Positions 1 to 13,480 are shown, counted from the first letter of the stretch. The stretch: DNA of 64,000 nucleotides from Macrophomina tecta (GCA_024180945.1 JAKSGN010000043.1:1-64000), one strand, 5' to 3'. Numbers and translations: made by a program. Notes: generated from the sequence alone by a model not told the origin.

Positions 1-3000
1 TTAGTTTAATATATAGAGTAACTTACCTTATAAAATATATAAGCTAGTACTAGGCTATCTACCCACCTTCTTAATAATACTACTATTACGTTGCACGACT
101 CTTATTATATAGGGGTTACTACGTATAACTCGGGGGGCACTACGTATACTACTGAACCCTAACTTTACTAGAGTAGCTTATTTACGGGCTATGATACTAT
201 ACTTAGTATACCCTAGCTTAGGGCTACTGGGCCGGTTATCGATTTTAGAAGAGAAACATTTTATTAGAGTATAAACTCGCTAGAGCATATATATCTAGTA
301 AGCGCTACTAAATTATTCTAGAACTTAGAACTAAGAAAGCCTATTTACTTTTTTTAGCTATCTAACTACTAGCTCTCACCTATAGGTAATCTAAAAAGTT
401 AAAGAAATAACTTTAACTCTTTTATAGCCCTCTTATAGGCAGAAAGCATACTAAATATATATAAGAAGTAGGGCGAGAATAATTAAAATCTAAAAGAGCT
501 TTTATTTAACTAAACTCTCTTCTACCTATAGGGGCTACACTTCCGTATCTAAAAAGCATGCGAACTATATAAGAAACTCGTCGGTTTAGTAGACGCACTA
601 CTAGCTAAGATAGCTAAGAAGATCCGTAACGAGATTTCGAATACTTATAAAAAGTACTTAGACGTATTTTTAGATAAATAAGCTACTAAGCTACTATAAT
701 ATACTAAGTTTAATTATACTATTAATCTTATTATAGATTCTAAGCTACTATTAATACCCCTATATAGACTCTCCTAATCTAAACTATAGATCCTTAGGAA
801 ATATATTAATAAGGCCTTAGAACGAAAGTAGATTAGATATAGTAAGTCATCTATAAGCGCGCCTATTCTCTTTATCCCTAAGGTAGATAGTACTATATAG
901 TTATACGTAGATTATAGGGGCCTAAATAAGGTTATAGTTAAAAATAGCTATCTTATACTACTAGTAGGCGAGCTACTAAACTGTCTAAGCACTGTAGAGA
1001 TCTTTACTAAACTAGACCTACGCGATGCTTATTACCGAATCCGCATAAAGGAAGGTAATAAGTAAAAAATAATATTTAAGATACGTTATGGGTATTACGA
1101 GTACCTAGTTATACTATTTAGCTTAATTAACGCACCCGTAACCTTCTAGTTATATATCTACTAAGCCCTAGGAAGCCTAGTAGATACAATTTACGTAGTC
1201 TACTTAAATAATATACTTATATACTTAGCGGATAAGTCTTAGCATACCGAGTATGTTAAACGTATTCTCTAAAGATTGCGTAATTAGAACCTCTATATAA
1301 GATCATCTAAATATAGCTTTTATATAAAGTATATCGAGTTTCTAGGCTTTATCGTTATCCTCTAGGAGGTTATTATAGACCCTATAAGAGTCGAAGCTAT
1401 TAAGGACTAGCCGGAGCCGTAAAGCTACTATAATATTTAGGTTTTCCTAGGTTTCGCTAATTTTTATAGGTATTTTATATATAATTACTCTATAGTAGTT
1501 TAGCTGCTAATAAGCTTATTAAAAGAAGTAGCCTAGAATTCTAATCTAGAAACTAAACGAGCACCGAAAAAGGGGCTAACTAAATAGTATAAGCCCTAGA
1601 AGTAGCTTATAAGAGTAAAATAGGCGTTTAGTAAGCTAAAAGTATACTTTACGTAGACTTTTATACTATAGTACTATAATCTAAATCTTCTAGTTATATT
1701 AATTACTAATATATTAAACTATATCTATGGTAGTATTCTCCTCTAACTACTAGATAGAAAGAATAACTAGCGCTACTAGCACTTTATTATATATTTTAGC
1801 TATAAGTTTACTAGTGCTAAAATACGGTACGATATCTACGATAAGAAACTCTATACTATCGTATAGTACTTTAAGTATTAAAGGCCTTACCTAGTATACG
1901 TATAAACGCCGGTGCGGGTATTATCTAATTATAATAATCTATATTATTTTATAATAACTAAGAGCCTTACGGCTTAATAGACTTAGTATGCCGAAGTCTT
2001 AGCTAAATTTAATTTTAATATTAAATATAAGCCGAGTAAGTCTAATCTAGCGAACGTCCTTTTAAGGCATCTAGACTACGCCCTTAGCTTTAAAAAGGGT
2101 AATAAGCATACCTACCTTAATACTATATTATCTATACTATAATATAAACTCTAGATTTAGGGATTAGGAAAACTCCTACGTACTATTAAGAACCCCGGCT
2201 AAGAGTACGAGGAAAATCTATATATAAATAGTAATAATAATTACTAAACTGCCTTAGTCTATTCCGTTACTTATAAGAAGCACGATGAGTTTACTTATAA
2301 GAGTATAGAATCTCCGGTATATACTCGCTACGAGGAAGCTAGTACGAGCTTAGTATAAAGCTTCGTACCTTAGTTTATAGTAATAGTAGCTACTATAATT
2401 AAAATAGCGTTCGAAGCTACTCCTAAATCGTTAGTTAATTTTATTCATATTAAGTAACGAAGGAATACCTTCTACATAGATATATAAGAATAGCTTACGA
2501 AAAGAGTACTTTTAACGTACGATTAGTATATAGTTAATAAGTAAGGACTCCTACACTATAAAGGGCAGGTATATATATTAAAATATACTCCGCTACGCGA
2601 GGAAATCCTACTTAGAAATTATAACGATTTAAGTAGTAGCTATTATAGTATCCGCTATACCTAAGAAGTGCTTTCTAGGAAGTACTACTAGAAAGACATT
2701 ACTATAAATATTAGAAAATATATATAAAGCTACGATATTTACTAACGTAATAAGGCTCGCTAGTATAAACCTTATAGGTTATTATAGCTACTACTAGTAG
2801 CTACTTAATCCTATAGATACTACTTTCTTAACTTTATTACAGACCTACTAGAATTCATAGGGCGAGACGGTTAAGTATATAACGTAGTTCTTATACTCGT
2901 TAACCGCTTTACTAAATATATATATTACTGACTAGTTAGAAAGACGATTAATAGGGTAATACTCGCGGATCTTATCGTAAATAACGTCTTCGTGTAATTT

Positions 3001-4020
3001 AGACTACCTAATAGCCTAGTCTTAGATAGGGGCTTAAAGTTTACAAGCTAGTTCTAAAGCGAATTATACTATAATCTTAGAATTAAGTATAGACTAAGTA
3101 CCTCTTTTTATTCATAGATAGACGGCTAAACGAAGAGATAAAATTAAGAGTTAGAGGTGTATCTACGCTACTATACCTCTTAGAACTAGTTAGACTAGGT
3201 AAAGCTTCTCTAGTAGGCTTTATATATCTATAACTAGAAAACCTACTCTTCTATAGGCTTTGTACTAGTTTAACTAGATGTGGGGGTAGAACCTAACTCC
3301 TAGGACGGGGTTTAGAATAACCTTAATAGAAATCCCCTAACTAAATTAGCTAAAGCAGCTAAAAAGCACGCAGAAAGTATACTAAAAGTATAGAAATTAG
3401 TAGCGAAATCCCTTAAATACTTCTAGAAGCTCTAAACGAAATATTATAACTAGAACTAAACTAAAATATATTTTAATATTAGATAACTAGTCCTTCTCTT
3501 AGTAAGGAATATTAAAACTAAATAGCCTTATAAGAAACTTAATAATCATTACCTAGGACTATTTTAGATTCTAGAGAAGATTAGCTCCTAGGCCTACCGC
3601 TTAGACCTACTATAATTTATATCCCGGCTATATACTATTTTTAATATTATATTACTAGAAGCTTATATGGTAAGGCTAGAATTCTAACCGCTACTAGTCG
3701 AAGAAATTAATAATAGTAAATACTAGAAAGTTAAAGCTATAGTAGCCTATAAAAAAGGGCTACTAAGGTAATACCTACTTAAATAGCTCGGCTAGCCCTA
3801 TAAATATAACGAGTAAAAGTAGAAAGAAGAGCTAAATAATTATAAAGAGCTTCTATAGAATTATTTTAAAGAAAACCCTATTTTCTAGAACGCCTAGCTA
3901 AAATATAAGCGAAACGTAGGTAAAATGTAGGCTATAAGTAAGCCACAACGAGGGCGCCCCCTAGGATTAAAGAATAAAAAGAAATATTAGAGAAAATACT
4001 TAATTTATAAAAAAGGGCCC
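1..4020 (+). pseudogene. Ty3/gypsy chromovirus pol (family G1), 5' truncated by window edge, RIP-degraded
   Basis: Retrotransposon polyprotein remnant. In order: end of the aspartic protease (about 187-270, reading ILSIP then VIDFRRET), reverse transcriptase (about 660-1440), RNase H (about 1660-2100), integrase (about 2590-3300, with FITDL and LVLDRG), and a C-terminal chromodomain (about 3721-3890). The RT catalytic box at 1201-1212 reads YLNN where active enzymes have YLDD; both Asp codons show G-to-A changes. The thumb motif FLGFANFYR is readable at 1444-1470. Dozens of in-frame TAG/TAA codons sit where Trp or Gln is expected, with few indels, as RIP predicts. The chromodomain places it among fungal chromoviruses. 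Gag and the 5' LTR lie outside the window. The tail of pol nearly meets a convergent antisense frame at 4032. Family call is firm; domain limits are approximate. Confidence 0.9.
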
Positions 4021-4031
4021 TAAAGAAGTAT

Positions 4032-4645
4032 CTACTTTATATTTAAGCTATACTAAAACTATCTTTTATCTATATTAGATATTCTTATAAAGTATTTATT
4101 CTTAAACTTCTTATCTACTACTTTATTAGTTAGCTTTATTAAGCTAACCCTATCTAATCTAGCCTAATAATGCTACTAATTCTCTAAGCGCGATATATTA
4201 TATGTATACTACTAGTTACTATAGCTGCTAGTAGCCGTAATCTTCTTCGCCTTCTACTTCTTATATACTAATACTGCCTCTCCTAACATACTAGTATACT
4301 TATATAGCGTAAGCATATTCTTCTTTATAAACTCTAGTATTTTTTTATCGGAAGTGCTATCGAAGCTATCGTAATAGAATAATAGTAAATTAGTAATACG
4401 GCGAAATTAAGAGAAAACCTAAAAATAAATTTTATTATTAGTAATGAGCACAAGCAGTATAAAAGTATATAAAAAATATAAGAAAAGTAGAAAAAAAGTA
4501 TACTTACTAGAGTATATTTATAACTACTCTTTATATACTAATTATACTTAGTATAGAGTATATTCTTAAAGTAGATCTAGCGAAGCCCCCTAAGAAGCTC
4601 CGTAGGTATAAAATTAATCTATACTTTACCCTTATAGTAGCGCAT
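4032..4645 (-). pseudogene. Antisense Cys-motif protein frame of gypsy G1, two exons
   Basis: Not a recognised family. On the minus strand an ATG at 4645 opens 46 codons (4645-4508), followed by an 89-nt candidate intron (4507-4419) and an exon of 128 codons plus TAG (4418-4032). The intron starts GTAAGTA, contains CTAAT near its 3' end and ends TTTTTAG. Removing it keeps the frame exactly. About a dozen internal stops are all TAG or TAA, as RIP makes from Trp, Gln or Arg codons. Exon 1 ends with a run in which Tyr codons (TAT) sit in a C-x2-C-x7-C spacing, consistent with TGT>TAT loss of Cys. Exon 2 is rich in Lys, Asp and Glu. It lies tail-to-tail with pol and upstream of the putative polypurine tract. 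Comparable frames occur in families A and B. The function is unknown; nucleic-acid or zinc binding is only a guess. Confidence 0.55.
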
Positions 4646-4921
4646 CGTGCCCTAGTAGCATACGTAACGTATATAGTATACTACTACTAAACTAGGCTAC
4701 ATCTAAAGATAAGAAAGAAGCTTTACTATATTACCCGTAATAAGTATCTATAGAAGTTTATTATAGAAGTAACCTAAGTAAATAAAGTCGAAAGGGGTCT
4801 ATATAGTAATAGTTATTTAAAAAAAAGAAGTAATAAAAAGAATTAATATTAGTTTAGAATATTTTAGTTAAAGAAGAAAAGCTAGATCTAAACTCTAAAA
4901 ATCTAGAAAGATATAGGGGGT

Positions 4922-5577
4922 TATTATACCTATTAAAGCTATTAAAAAAATAACCTTATACCCTATAAGTATTATTAGCATACATAAGTTACTAATTAGT
5001 ATATTCGCTAGTATTATCGTATAAGGCTAACTTCTATTATTCTTAATAGTAATAATATCTAATAATAAAGAAAAAACCACGCTAATGTCTTATTACCTAT
5101 ATTTTTCGTGTATATAGTATACCGCTAGTATTACTAATAACCGCTTAGCGATATATTTTCTTACTTTTCTATTAATTTATTATTCTTTATTTATTATTTA
5201 TAGTAATAACTACGTAATAAGGCTAACTCACCTTACTATATAACGTCTATAGTTAATATATAATACTATATCTTATATAGTAATTAGGTGTACTCTTTTT
5301 CCTTACTAAAGGTTTTTTAATAAGGCACTAATATAATATCTTCTAATAGAAATTAGGGCAGTTTCTACTAGAGGGAGGAATAGTATTAGAATAATAGGCC
5401 CTAGTATATCCTTAGAATACTTATACTGTGTGTTTTACATACTTATTACGTGCTACGCACGGGCCCCTAGTATATAACGCCACTAAGGGGTAAATCCTAT
5501 ACTACTAAGAATTCGTATTTAAGAATATACGACTTTTCTAAAGGCTTTCTACTTATAATTAATCTATTTACTTATAA
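4922..5577 (+). repeat. Putative 3' LTR of gypsy G1
   Basis: A purine run (GATATAGGGGG, ending about 4920) resembles a polypurine tract and is followed by TATTATACC, a plausible mutated TGTTACACC LTR start. The right limit is set by the point at which family B sequence begins (5579). No second copy lies in the window, so the boundaries rest on position and terminal motif only. No coding signal was seen inside. Confidence 0.35.
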
Positions 5578-5578
5578 G

Positions 5579-6912
5579 TAGCTATATAGGCGACTCCAAT
5601 AATAATATAAGTTAGAACTAGAACTACGACGTAAAAGACGAAGTCTTCTTAGTAAAATATAGCCCTATCGTAGAAATAAGCCCTACTAAGCGAAATAATA
5701 CCCTTAAATTATTAGTAGAGATATAAGACTTAAATAATAGCATAAGGTCTAGTAATAGTAGTATTAATAATAACCTTAAGAAAGGCCTAAGATAGAACTA
5801 AAATTATAGCGTACGAGACACCGTCTTCTTAGTAAAATATAGCATTTTAAGTAGAGTAAGTTCTATTAAGTTAAGTATTTCTAAAAACTAGATATAGTAC
5901 TTATTACGAAGAACTACGCGGAGAAAGTATAAGGCTAAGAGTAAAGCTTTATAGAAATAATTAGTAGCTATAAAATCTTTTATAGATATATAAATAATCT
6001 TAAAAGAGATATTTAGGCATATATAATACTAAGAATAATAGATTTACCTTATATATATTAAACCCTTACCGGCGGTATAATAGAGAGCACTAGCTAGGAC
6101 CTAATAAAAAAGGCTAAGAAATAAGAACTATCTAACTTCTATTAGAAAAGATAATTCTACGAGGATTAAAAAAGAATAATATAGTAGTTTAGAGATATAG
6201 TAGTAACTATAAGAAATATCTTTAATTTTAAAAATAGAAATAGTATCTAAAAAGTATTAGAACTTAGTTACTATTTACTAAGAAAGAGAAAAGAGAGACT
6301 TACCTAAGTATTAACTATAAAACTATAAAATTCCGCTTAAGCTAGAAATAAAACTAGCTTATAAGCCTATCTACGTCTTATTAAAGAAGAAAATAGAGGT
6401 TTTAAAGAAATATATTAAGAAAAATCTTAAATAAGAATATATTTAGCTATTAATATTATTAGCCGAATATTCGATTCTCTTTATTTCTAAGAAGAATAGT
6501 AAGTTACGTCTCTATATTAACTATTAATAGCTTAATAATATTATAATTAAGAATCGCTATTTACTTCTATATATTAATAAGCTCTAGAATAAGTTAGGAA
6601 ATATAAAGTATTTTATAAAGCTAAATCTTTAGAATAATTACTACTTAGTTAGAATTAAAAAAGAAAAAGAGTAGAAGATAGCCTTTAAAATAAAACTAGA
6701 ACTCTATAAGTATATAATAATACTATTCGGGCTTATTAACGCGCTAGTAATATTCTAATTACTTATTAATAATATACTACGCGAATACTTAGATATCTTT
6801 TATCTAGCTTATCTCGACGATATCCTTATCTTCTTAGAAATACTTAAGAAATATAAAAAGTATATTAGAAAAGTCCTAGAAGCCCTTTAAGCTAAGAATT
6901 TAACTATTATAC
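5579..6912 (+). pseudogene. Gypsy family B pol fragment (copy B1): protease-RT linker and N-terminal RT
   Basis: Collinear with 9860-11200 of element B2, with which it shares long nearly identical stretches. It covers the region before RT and the RT fingers/palm (about 6330-6912). Its catalytic box, near 6805-6830, still reads AYLDDIL, whereas B2 has YLNN. It ends within a stretch reading AKNLTII, exactly where the 5' LTR of B2 starts at 6913, so B2 appears to have inserted into this older copy. The bases before that insertion are TATAC. The left edge at 5579 abuts the putative G1 LTR. Reading frame is broken by TAG/TAA codons. Confidence 0.85.
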
Positions 6913-7367
6913 TATTATAGTATAGTCTTTATAGAACCTAGAATAGATAGAAAAAAGAAATAAGTAAGGCGTAGATAAGTACTAAAAAAGATCTACTATA
7001 AAAGATAAAAATTATATAATACTCTACTAGTTTATTAGTTTATAAGGGCTTAGTAGAATAAACTCTTAAATACTAGTTTAGATAGTTTAGACTACCTATA
7101 GAGATAAACTTTACAAATACTAGATTATATATACTTTTCTATTTATATATAAAACTATACTTCTTAGATAGCTTTAACCTTCGTAGTTAACTTTAATAAT
7201 AGAATTTAAACTCTATTAGTAATATAGCCTTTATATATAGTACTTAGTTTTATTACGTATTTAACTTACTCTTACCCTCTTCTTATATCTACTTAAGAAA
7301 ACCCCCTTAATAGATTTTCTCTCTCTTTAGTATTTAAATTCTTAGAGGTAGAGGCCTACTTATTATA
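6913..7367 (+). repeat. 5' LTR of gypsy B2
   Basis: Starts TATTATAG (mutated TGTTACGG) and ends TTATTATA (mutated TTGTTACA). Other copies are at 20818-21242, 42066-42508, and in part at 21291-21418 and 59845-60200. A TATA box (TATATAAAAC) lies at 7145-7154. Thirty-eight bases after the TATA start is a conserved block, GTAGTTAAC (7183-7191), also present in family A LTRs. Confidence 0.88.
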
Positions 7368-7377
7368 CTTTAACTAC
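7368..7377 (+). other. Putative primer-binding site of gypsy B2
   Basis: CTTTAACTAC directly follows the LTR. The same sequence follows the LTRs of gypsy B3 (42509) and gypsy A1 (29109-29100, minus strand). Its reverse complement, GTAGTTAAAG, matches the conserved LTR block GTAGTTAAC at eight positions. This supports self-priming like Tf1 rather than use of a tRNA 3' end. The binding role is inferred from position. Confidence 0.45.
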
Positions 7378-7439
7378 TATTTTTATAAGAAGAGAAAGGC
7401 TCTAAGATTAAGTCTTATTAAGTAAGATATTACCCCCTA

Positions 7440-8460
7440 ATAAGTTTAAAAAATAGTAATAGTACTAGAATCTTAGATAGAGGTTGACTCGATCGAGAAT
7501 TAGATTTAGGGTATTTAGAAGCCAGCTTAGCCTATATAGTAAATAAAGCCTAATAGAGCTAAGCTCTTATAGCTTATCGAGAAGCTAAAGACTTAAAATA
7601 CTTAACTATTTAAGTATATAATAAAATAAAGCGCTACTAAGGTTAAAGTAATAGTACTTAAGAAGTTTAATAGAAATAGAAAGAAGCTCTAATTATTTCT
7701 ACTCTAAATATAACGCTACCTCTAGTTTAATTAAGCATAATTTAATAGTAATGCCGAAGAAGTACTCTTTATATTAACCTATCTTAGAGAAATAGTAGAG
7801 GTATAGATAAAATTATACCTTCGCGACTATTTAGCCAATGAATACTCTCTTAAAAAGAGATAAGAAAAGACTAAAAAAATCTTTAATACCTATATAAAAT
7901 TTATAAATAACCTTAGAGCTACTTTTAACGACTAAGATAAAGTGCGTAAAGCCTCTAATGATACTATAACTATTAAATAACTAGGATTTATAGCTATCTA
8001 TGCGACTAAATTTTAATAGCTTATAGCCTATCTTAAATAGTTAGATGAGACTTTCTACGACCTCTTCTATAAAGGCCTAAAGAAAGAAGTTAAGAAGAAT
8101 ATAATTATCTATAAATATTTATTTATTTTTTAAAAGATAGTAGACCTTACGTCTTAGATTAATAATTATATATATAAATAGAAGATAGGTTCTTAATAAG
8201 CTAATATCTCGAAGCCTTATTATAAAAGAATAATTCTTAAAGGTAAAGATACTATAGCCCTTAATGTAGCTAATAGATAAAATTCTAAAAAGAATAATAA
8301 TAATAATTAAAATAATAATAAAAAGCCTAAAGAACCTAACCTAAACTAAATAAATAAGTAAAAATAGTGCTATAAGAATTAACTCTATATTATTTATAGT
8401 AGTAATAAATACTTTTCTTCTAAGTATTCGTAGAACCCTCATAATAAGAAAGATAGAAAG
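7440..8460 (+). pseudogene. Gypsy B2 gag remnant
   Basis: The frame around 7800-8110 reads like Ty3/gypsy Gag (retrotrans_gag family): LRATFND, a helix-rich stretch, then FYDLFYKGLKKEVK. A mutated zinc knuckle follows near 8370-8410, where CYKN and YYS-type residues occupy CCHC positions. Stops are TAG/TAA. A second partial copy of this gag is at 42509-43117 (B3). Gag would form the particle and bind element RNA. Start and end are approximate because the initiating ATG is not preserved. Confidence 0.75.
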
Positions 8461-8469
8461 TAAACCTTA

Positions 8470-11400
8470 AGTATATAGTATAAAGTATTAGTTATATTTT
8501 AATAAGATAATTATAATATACTATACTAGATAGCCTACTATAATAATAACTATCGAACGCACTAAAGTAGTAAAGATATATTAAAATAATACTTTTATAA
8601 ACTATAATAATTCGGTATAATAACTAGAAATAAAGAAGTTATTAAAACTAATAATATTATTAATAGCTTCTCCCTAGATAAGAAGCTCGTAAATAATAAA
8701 ACTAGAAAACTATATAACTTAATAAATAGTAAAGTAGAAGCTATACTAAACCCTATAATTCTTTTAAAACTTAAGTGCCTTACAGCCAAGTATAGAATTA
8801 GCGTAGAAATAATAAATAAGAATAATTAACTCGCCTAGATAATCTAGATTTTCTACGAGAAAGAATTAGCCCTTATAGTACTATAAATATAGCGTTAAGA
8901 AACCCTCTAGAAAACCTAAATTAAGTAAAAGAAGAAAAAGTACGAACTTATTATTATAAAAAAAACTACACTTATAATACTTTATTATTAAGAAATAACT
9001 ACTTAATAGTAAGCGGATTATAACTCTTTTTAAGAATTAGTATGAATTCTTTATTAATATAGTATAGTAACTATCTAGAACTATATACTTTAGTAGATAC
9101 TAAATAAGAAACATAATATATCTATCTTCTAATACTAGATATGAAAGAATATAGTCTACTAGCGAAAATAGTTACGCGCTAATAAATAGACTAACTAGAA
9201 ATAAACATACCTTTAAGTTAATAAATAAAAAGACTATATATATAGTAAAGTCTACGGCTCTCTAAAGCTAAAAAACTAGATGGCCCTATAGCCTTAGAAT
9301 TAATCTAGGGGCTATAGTCTAGGTTCCTTTATATAGTATTACATATATTAAATACGGAAATTCTTACCGAACTAAATCTTTAGAGATAATTTAAGATAAA
9401 AAAAATACTTAATAAGCATCCTATTTTAATACTAATTAATATAGAATTAAGTAAAAACTTTATATGTAATAAGTTTATAGAATAATATAAGATTCTATAC
9501 TAGAAAAAGAAAGAGCTATATCCGCTTAGTAAATTTAATAAAAAAAGCTTAGTCTACGAAGAAGACTAAGTAAAAATAGAAATAAAGAAAGTAATTCTTT
9601 AAATTAAGAATTATTAGAAATAGATTTCTTTTAACATCTAATATATTTCCGGGCACAATATTATTCTAGATATATTCTAGATTCGAATATAGAAACCTAT
9701 CTTTAACTTTAGCGAAGAAGATGAAATAGTCTTTTAAGAAAAAATTAATAATCTTTTATAAAAATTCGGTTTATATATAGAAAGCGGGTTAATAAATACT
9801 CTATAGCGACTCTTATCTACTATAAATTAGAAAGTAGCTAGTGTAAGACCTAAAAGTAGTAGCTATATAGGCGACTCTAATAGTAGTATAAGATAGAACT
9901 AAAACTATAACGTAGAAGGCAAAGTCTTCTTAGTAAAATATAACTCTATTATAGAAATAAGCCCTACTAAGCGAAATAATACCCTTAAATTATTAGAAGA
10001 AACGTAAGACTTAAATAATAGCGTAAGACCTAGTAATAATAGTATTAACGGTAACCTTAAGAAAAGCCTAAGATTAGACTAAGACTATAGTATATAAAAC
10101 ACCGCCTTTTTAGTAAAATATAGCGCCTTAAGTAGAGTAAGTCCTACTAAGTTAAGTATTCCTAAAGATTAGGTATAACACTTATTACGAAGAACTATGC
10201 GGAGAAAGTATAAGGCTAAGAGTAAGACTTTGCGAAAGTAATTAATAGCCCTAAAACCTTTTATAAACGTCTAGATAATCTTAAGAGAGGTATTTAGACG
10301 TATATAATACTAAGAATAATAGGTCTACCTTATATATATTAAACCCTTACTAGTAGTATAATAGAGAGTATTAGCTAGGGCCTAATAGAAAAGACTAAGG
10401 AATAAAAACTATTTAACTTTTATTAGAGAAGATAATCCTACGAAAATTAAGAGAGAATAATATAGTAGTTTAGAAATATAGTAGTAACTATAAAAAACAC
10501 CTTTAATTCTAGAAATAGAAACGATATCTAAAGAGTATTAGAACTTAGTTACTATTTACTAAGAAAGAGAAAAGAGAGACTTACTAAAGTATTAATTATA
10601 GAACTACGAGATTCTACTTAAGCTAGAAATAAAACTAGCTTATAAGCCTATCTACTTCTTATTAAAGAAGAAAATAGAGGCTTTAAAGAAATATATTAAG
10701 AAGAACCTCGAGCGAGAATATATTTAGCTATTAACGTTATTAGCTAGATATCTAATTCTCTTCGTCTCTAAGAAGAATAGTAAGTTACATCTTTATATTA
10801 ACTATCGATAACTTAATGATATTATAATTAAGAACCGATATCTACTTCTATATATTAATAAGCTCTAGAATAAATTAGAAAATATAAAGTACTTTATAAA
10901 ACTAGATCTTAGAAATAGATATTACCTAGTTAGGATTAAAGAAGAAGAAGAATAGAAAATAGTCTTTAAAATAAGGCTAGGACTCTACGAGTATATAATA
11001 ATACTATTTAGACTTACTAATATGCTAGTAATCTTTTAGTTACTTATTAACGATACGCTACGTAAATACTTAGATATCTTCTACCTAGCTTATCTTAATA
11101 ATATCTTTATCTTCTTAGAAATACTCGAGAAATATAAGAAGTATATTAGAAAAGTCCTAGAAATTCTCTAAGCTAAGAACCTAACTATTATATCTAATAA
11201 ATACGAGTAGTATATATAAAGAATAAAATTCTTAGGCTTTATTATTACCCCTAGATATATCGATATAGACGACTTAAAACTAGATTCTATTAAAGAATAG
11301 CTAGTACTAAAGATAATTAAGAAAATATAATTCTTTCTTAGATTCGTAAATTTCTATAGAAAGTTTATCTAGAACTATTTAAAGATTATGAAACCTTTAA

Positions 11401-13480
11401 CGCGACTTACTTAAAAGAAGTATAGCTTTTAATAGAAAGATAATTAATAGTAAGCCTTTAATTTACTAAAGAGAATATTTTATAAAGTATCTATCTTAGG
11501 AATATATAATCCTAATAAACTAATCGAAGTAGAAACTAATACGTTAGAATTCACTCTAGAAGTATATCTTAGCTAGCCTAACGATAAAGATAGATAGTAT
11601 TTAATTATATTCTACTTAAGAAAGTTTACCCTAGTAGAGCTTAACTACGATACTTATAATAAGAAGCTCTTAGCTATTATCTTAATATTTAAGTACTAGA
11701 GATACTACCTAGAAGAAGCCTACTAATAGATAATATTATATTATAACTATTAGAATCTTATACGCTTTACTAGGACTAAGAAGCTAAACTAATAATAGAT
11801 TTAGTAGTTATAAGAATTAGTATTCTATAATTTTAAGATTATATATAAGAAAGATATAGATAACGTCGCCGCTAATATACTTAGTAGAAGGGTAGACTAT
11901 ATAAAAAAAAGAATTAAGCTATAATCTATAGTATTATAGTAGATAAGTAATAAATTACTTATCTTTACTATATAGTCTTTTCTAATACTTTACATCGAGT
12001 TAAACCCGTAGTATTAGAAGATTTAAAAAGTATACGCTTAGAACTCCTTCATATAAAAACTTTTAATACTTAAGAATAACCTATATATTACTTAAAATAG
12101 AAAAGAAATATTTCTCTTTAAAGAATTAATCTATATTCTAATAAAACTATAAAAAGCACTCGTTAAGAATATATACATAGTATCTACGTATAAATATTAG
12201 GACATTAATAGAACAATCGAAAGAATTATATAAAACTTCTACTTTTCGAAATTATAAAAGACAGTCTAGCATATAGTTTTATAATATAATCTTTATATTT
12301 AAAGTAAAGCTATAATATATACTTCGTATAAATAACTATAACCCCTAGAAGTTCTAGAATAACTATAGTAATAGATTATGTTAGACTTTATTATAAAACT
12401 ACCTAGATCTAGGAACCTAATTATAGGAGTTAAGTATAACTTAATCCTAGTCTTTATTAATAGACTTATAAAGTACGCACTCTTATTACCCTATCTAGAG
12501 GTATTAAATATAGAATAGCTAGCCTATATATTTCTTTAATATATCTTCGCGGATCGTGGAATACCGAAAGTATTAGTCTCGAATAGAAATAAGCTAATAA
12601 GATTAGAATTTTAGTAAATACTTATATACTAACTTAGAGTAAAGAATAAACTCTCTATAATAGTATACGCGTAAACTAACGGCTAGATAGAATAAATAAA
12701 CTGAACTCTTAAATAATATCTTCGCTATTATATTAACTATCTATAGAATAATTAGGCTATATAGCTATCTATAGTATAATTCGCCTATAATAGTACTAAA
12801 TAAGAGTTAACTAATATATTCCCATTCTTTACTAACTATAGGTTTAAACTAGACGTGTATAGAGAAGCTATTCTAAGTAGAAAATTAGCCTAGAAAGACG
12901 TTCTTAAAGCTAAGTAGCTAAGAGAATTATATAAAGATATTAGTTTCGACCTTAAATATATACGAATTATAATATCTAAATACTATAATAGACGGTACTA
13001 GGCGGCACTAAACTTTAAAAGGGGGGATAAAGTATACCTCCTTATAAAGAATATTAAATTAAAGTAACCGAGCGATAAATTAGATTTTAAAAAAATTAGT
13101 CTATTTAAAATTATAGAAAAACTTAAAGAAGTTACATATCGACTTAAATTATCTAATATATAGATAAATTTTATCTTTTACATAGTATTACTTGAGCTAG
13201 TACTAGAAAACGCTACTATTCTAGAAATACTAGAAGAAATTATACTAGAAAATTCTAATGCCAAAAAAGACTAATACCTAGTTAAAAAGATTCTAAACTA
13301 TAAGTAGTTTAGACGTTAGCTTAAATATCTCGTTAAATAGAAAGAATACAGGAATAAGAATAACTAGTAGATATCTAAAAATAATATATATCTAGACCTC
13401 GTTATAGAATTCTATCGCTAGAACCCTAACCTCCCGCGAAAACAGGGTCGCCCTAGAAGAATAAATCTATCTATAACTTA
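8470..13480 (+). pseudogene. Gypsy B2 pol remnant with C-terminal chromodomain
   Basis: Approximate order: protease region (8600-9700), RT (10600-11350), RNase H (11550-11880), integrase (12060-12900) and chromodomain (13240-13440). The RT box near 11090-11105 reads AYLNNIF, so both catalytic Asp codons have become Asn. The RNase H region includes FTLVELNYDTYNKKLLAI. The chromodomain reads YLVK and is followed by EYRNKNN and, near the C-terminus, RKQGRPRR. Many TAG/TAA codons interrupt the frame. It is homologous to, but distinct from, families A and G1. Confidence 0.88.

Noticed and set aside
8595..8789. 64-codon hydrophobic minus-strand frame resembling a membrane peptide
   Set aside because: Antisense to the gypsy B2 gag-pol junction; Leu/Ile richness arises from the TA-rich composition.
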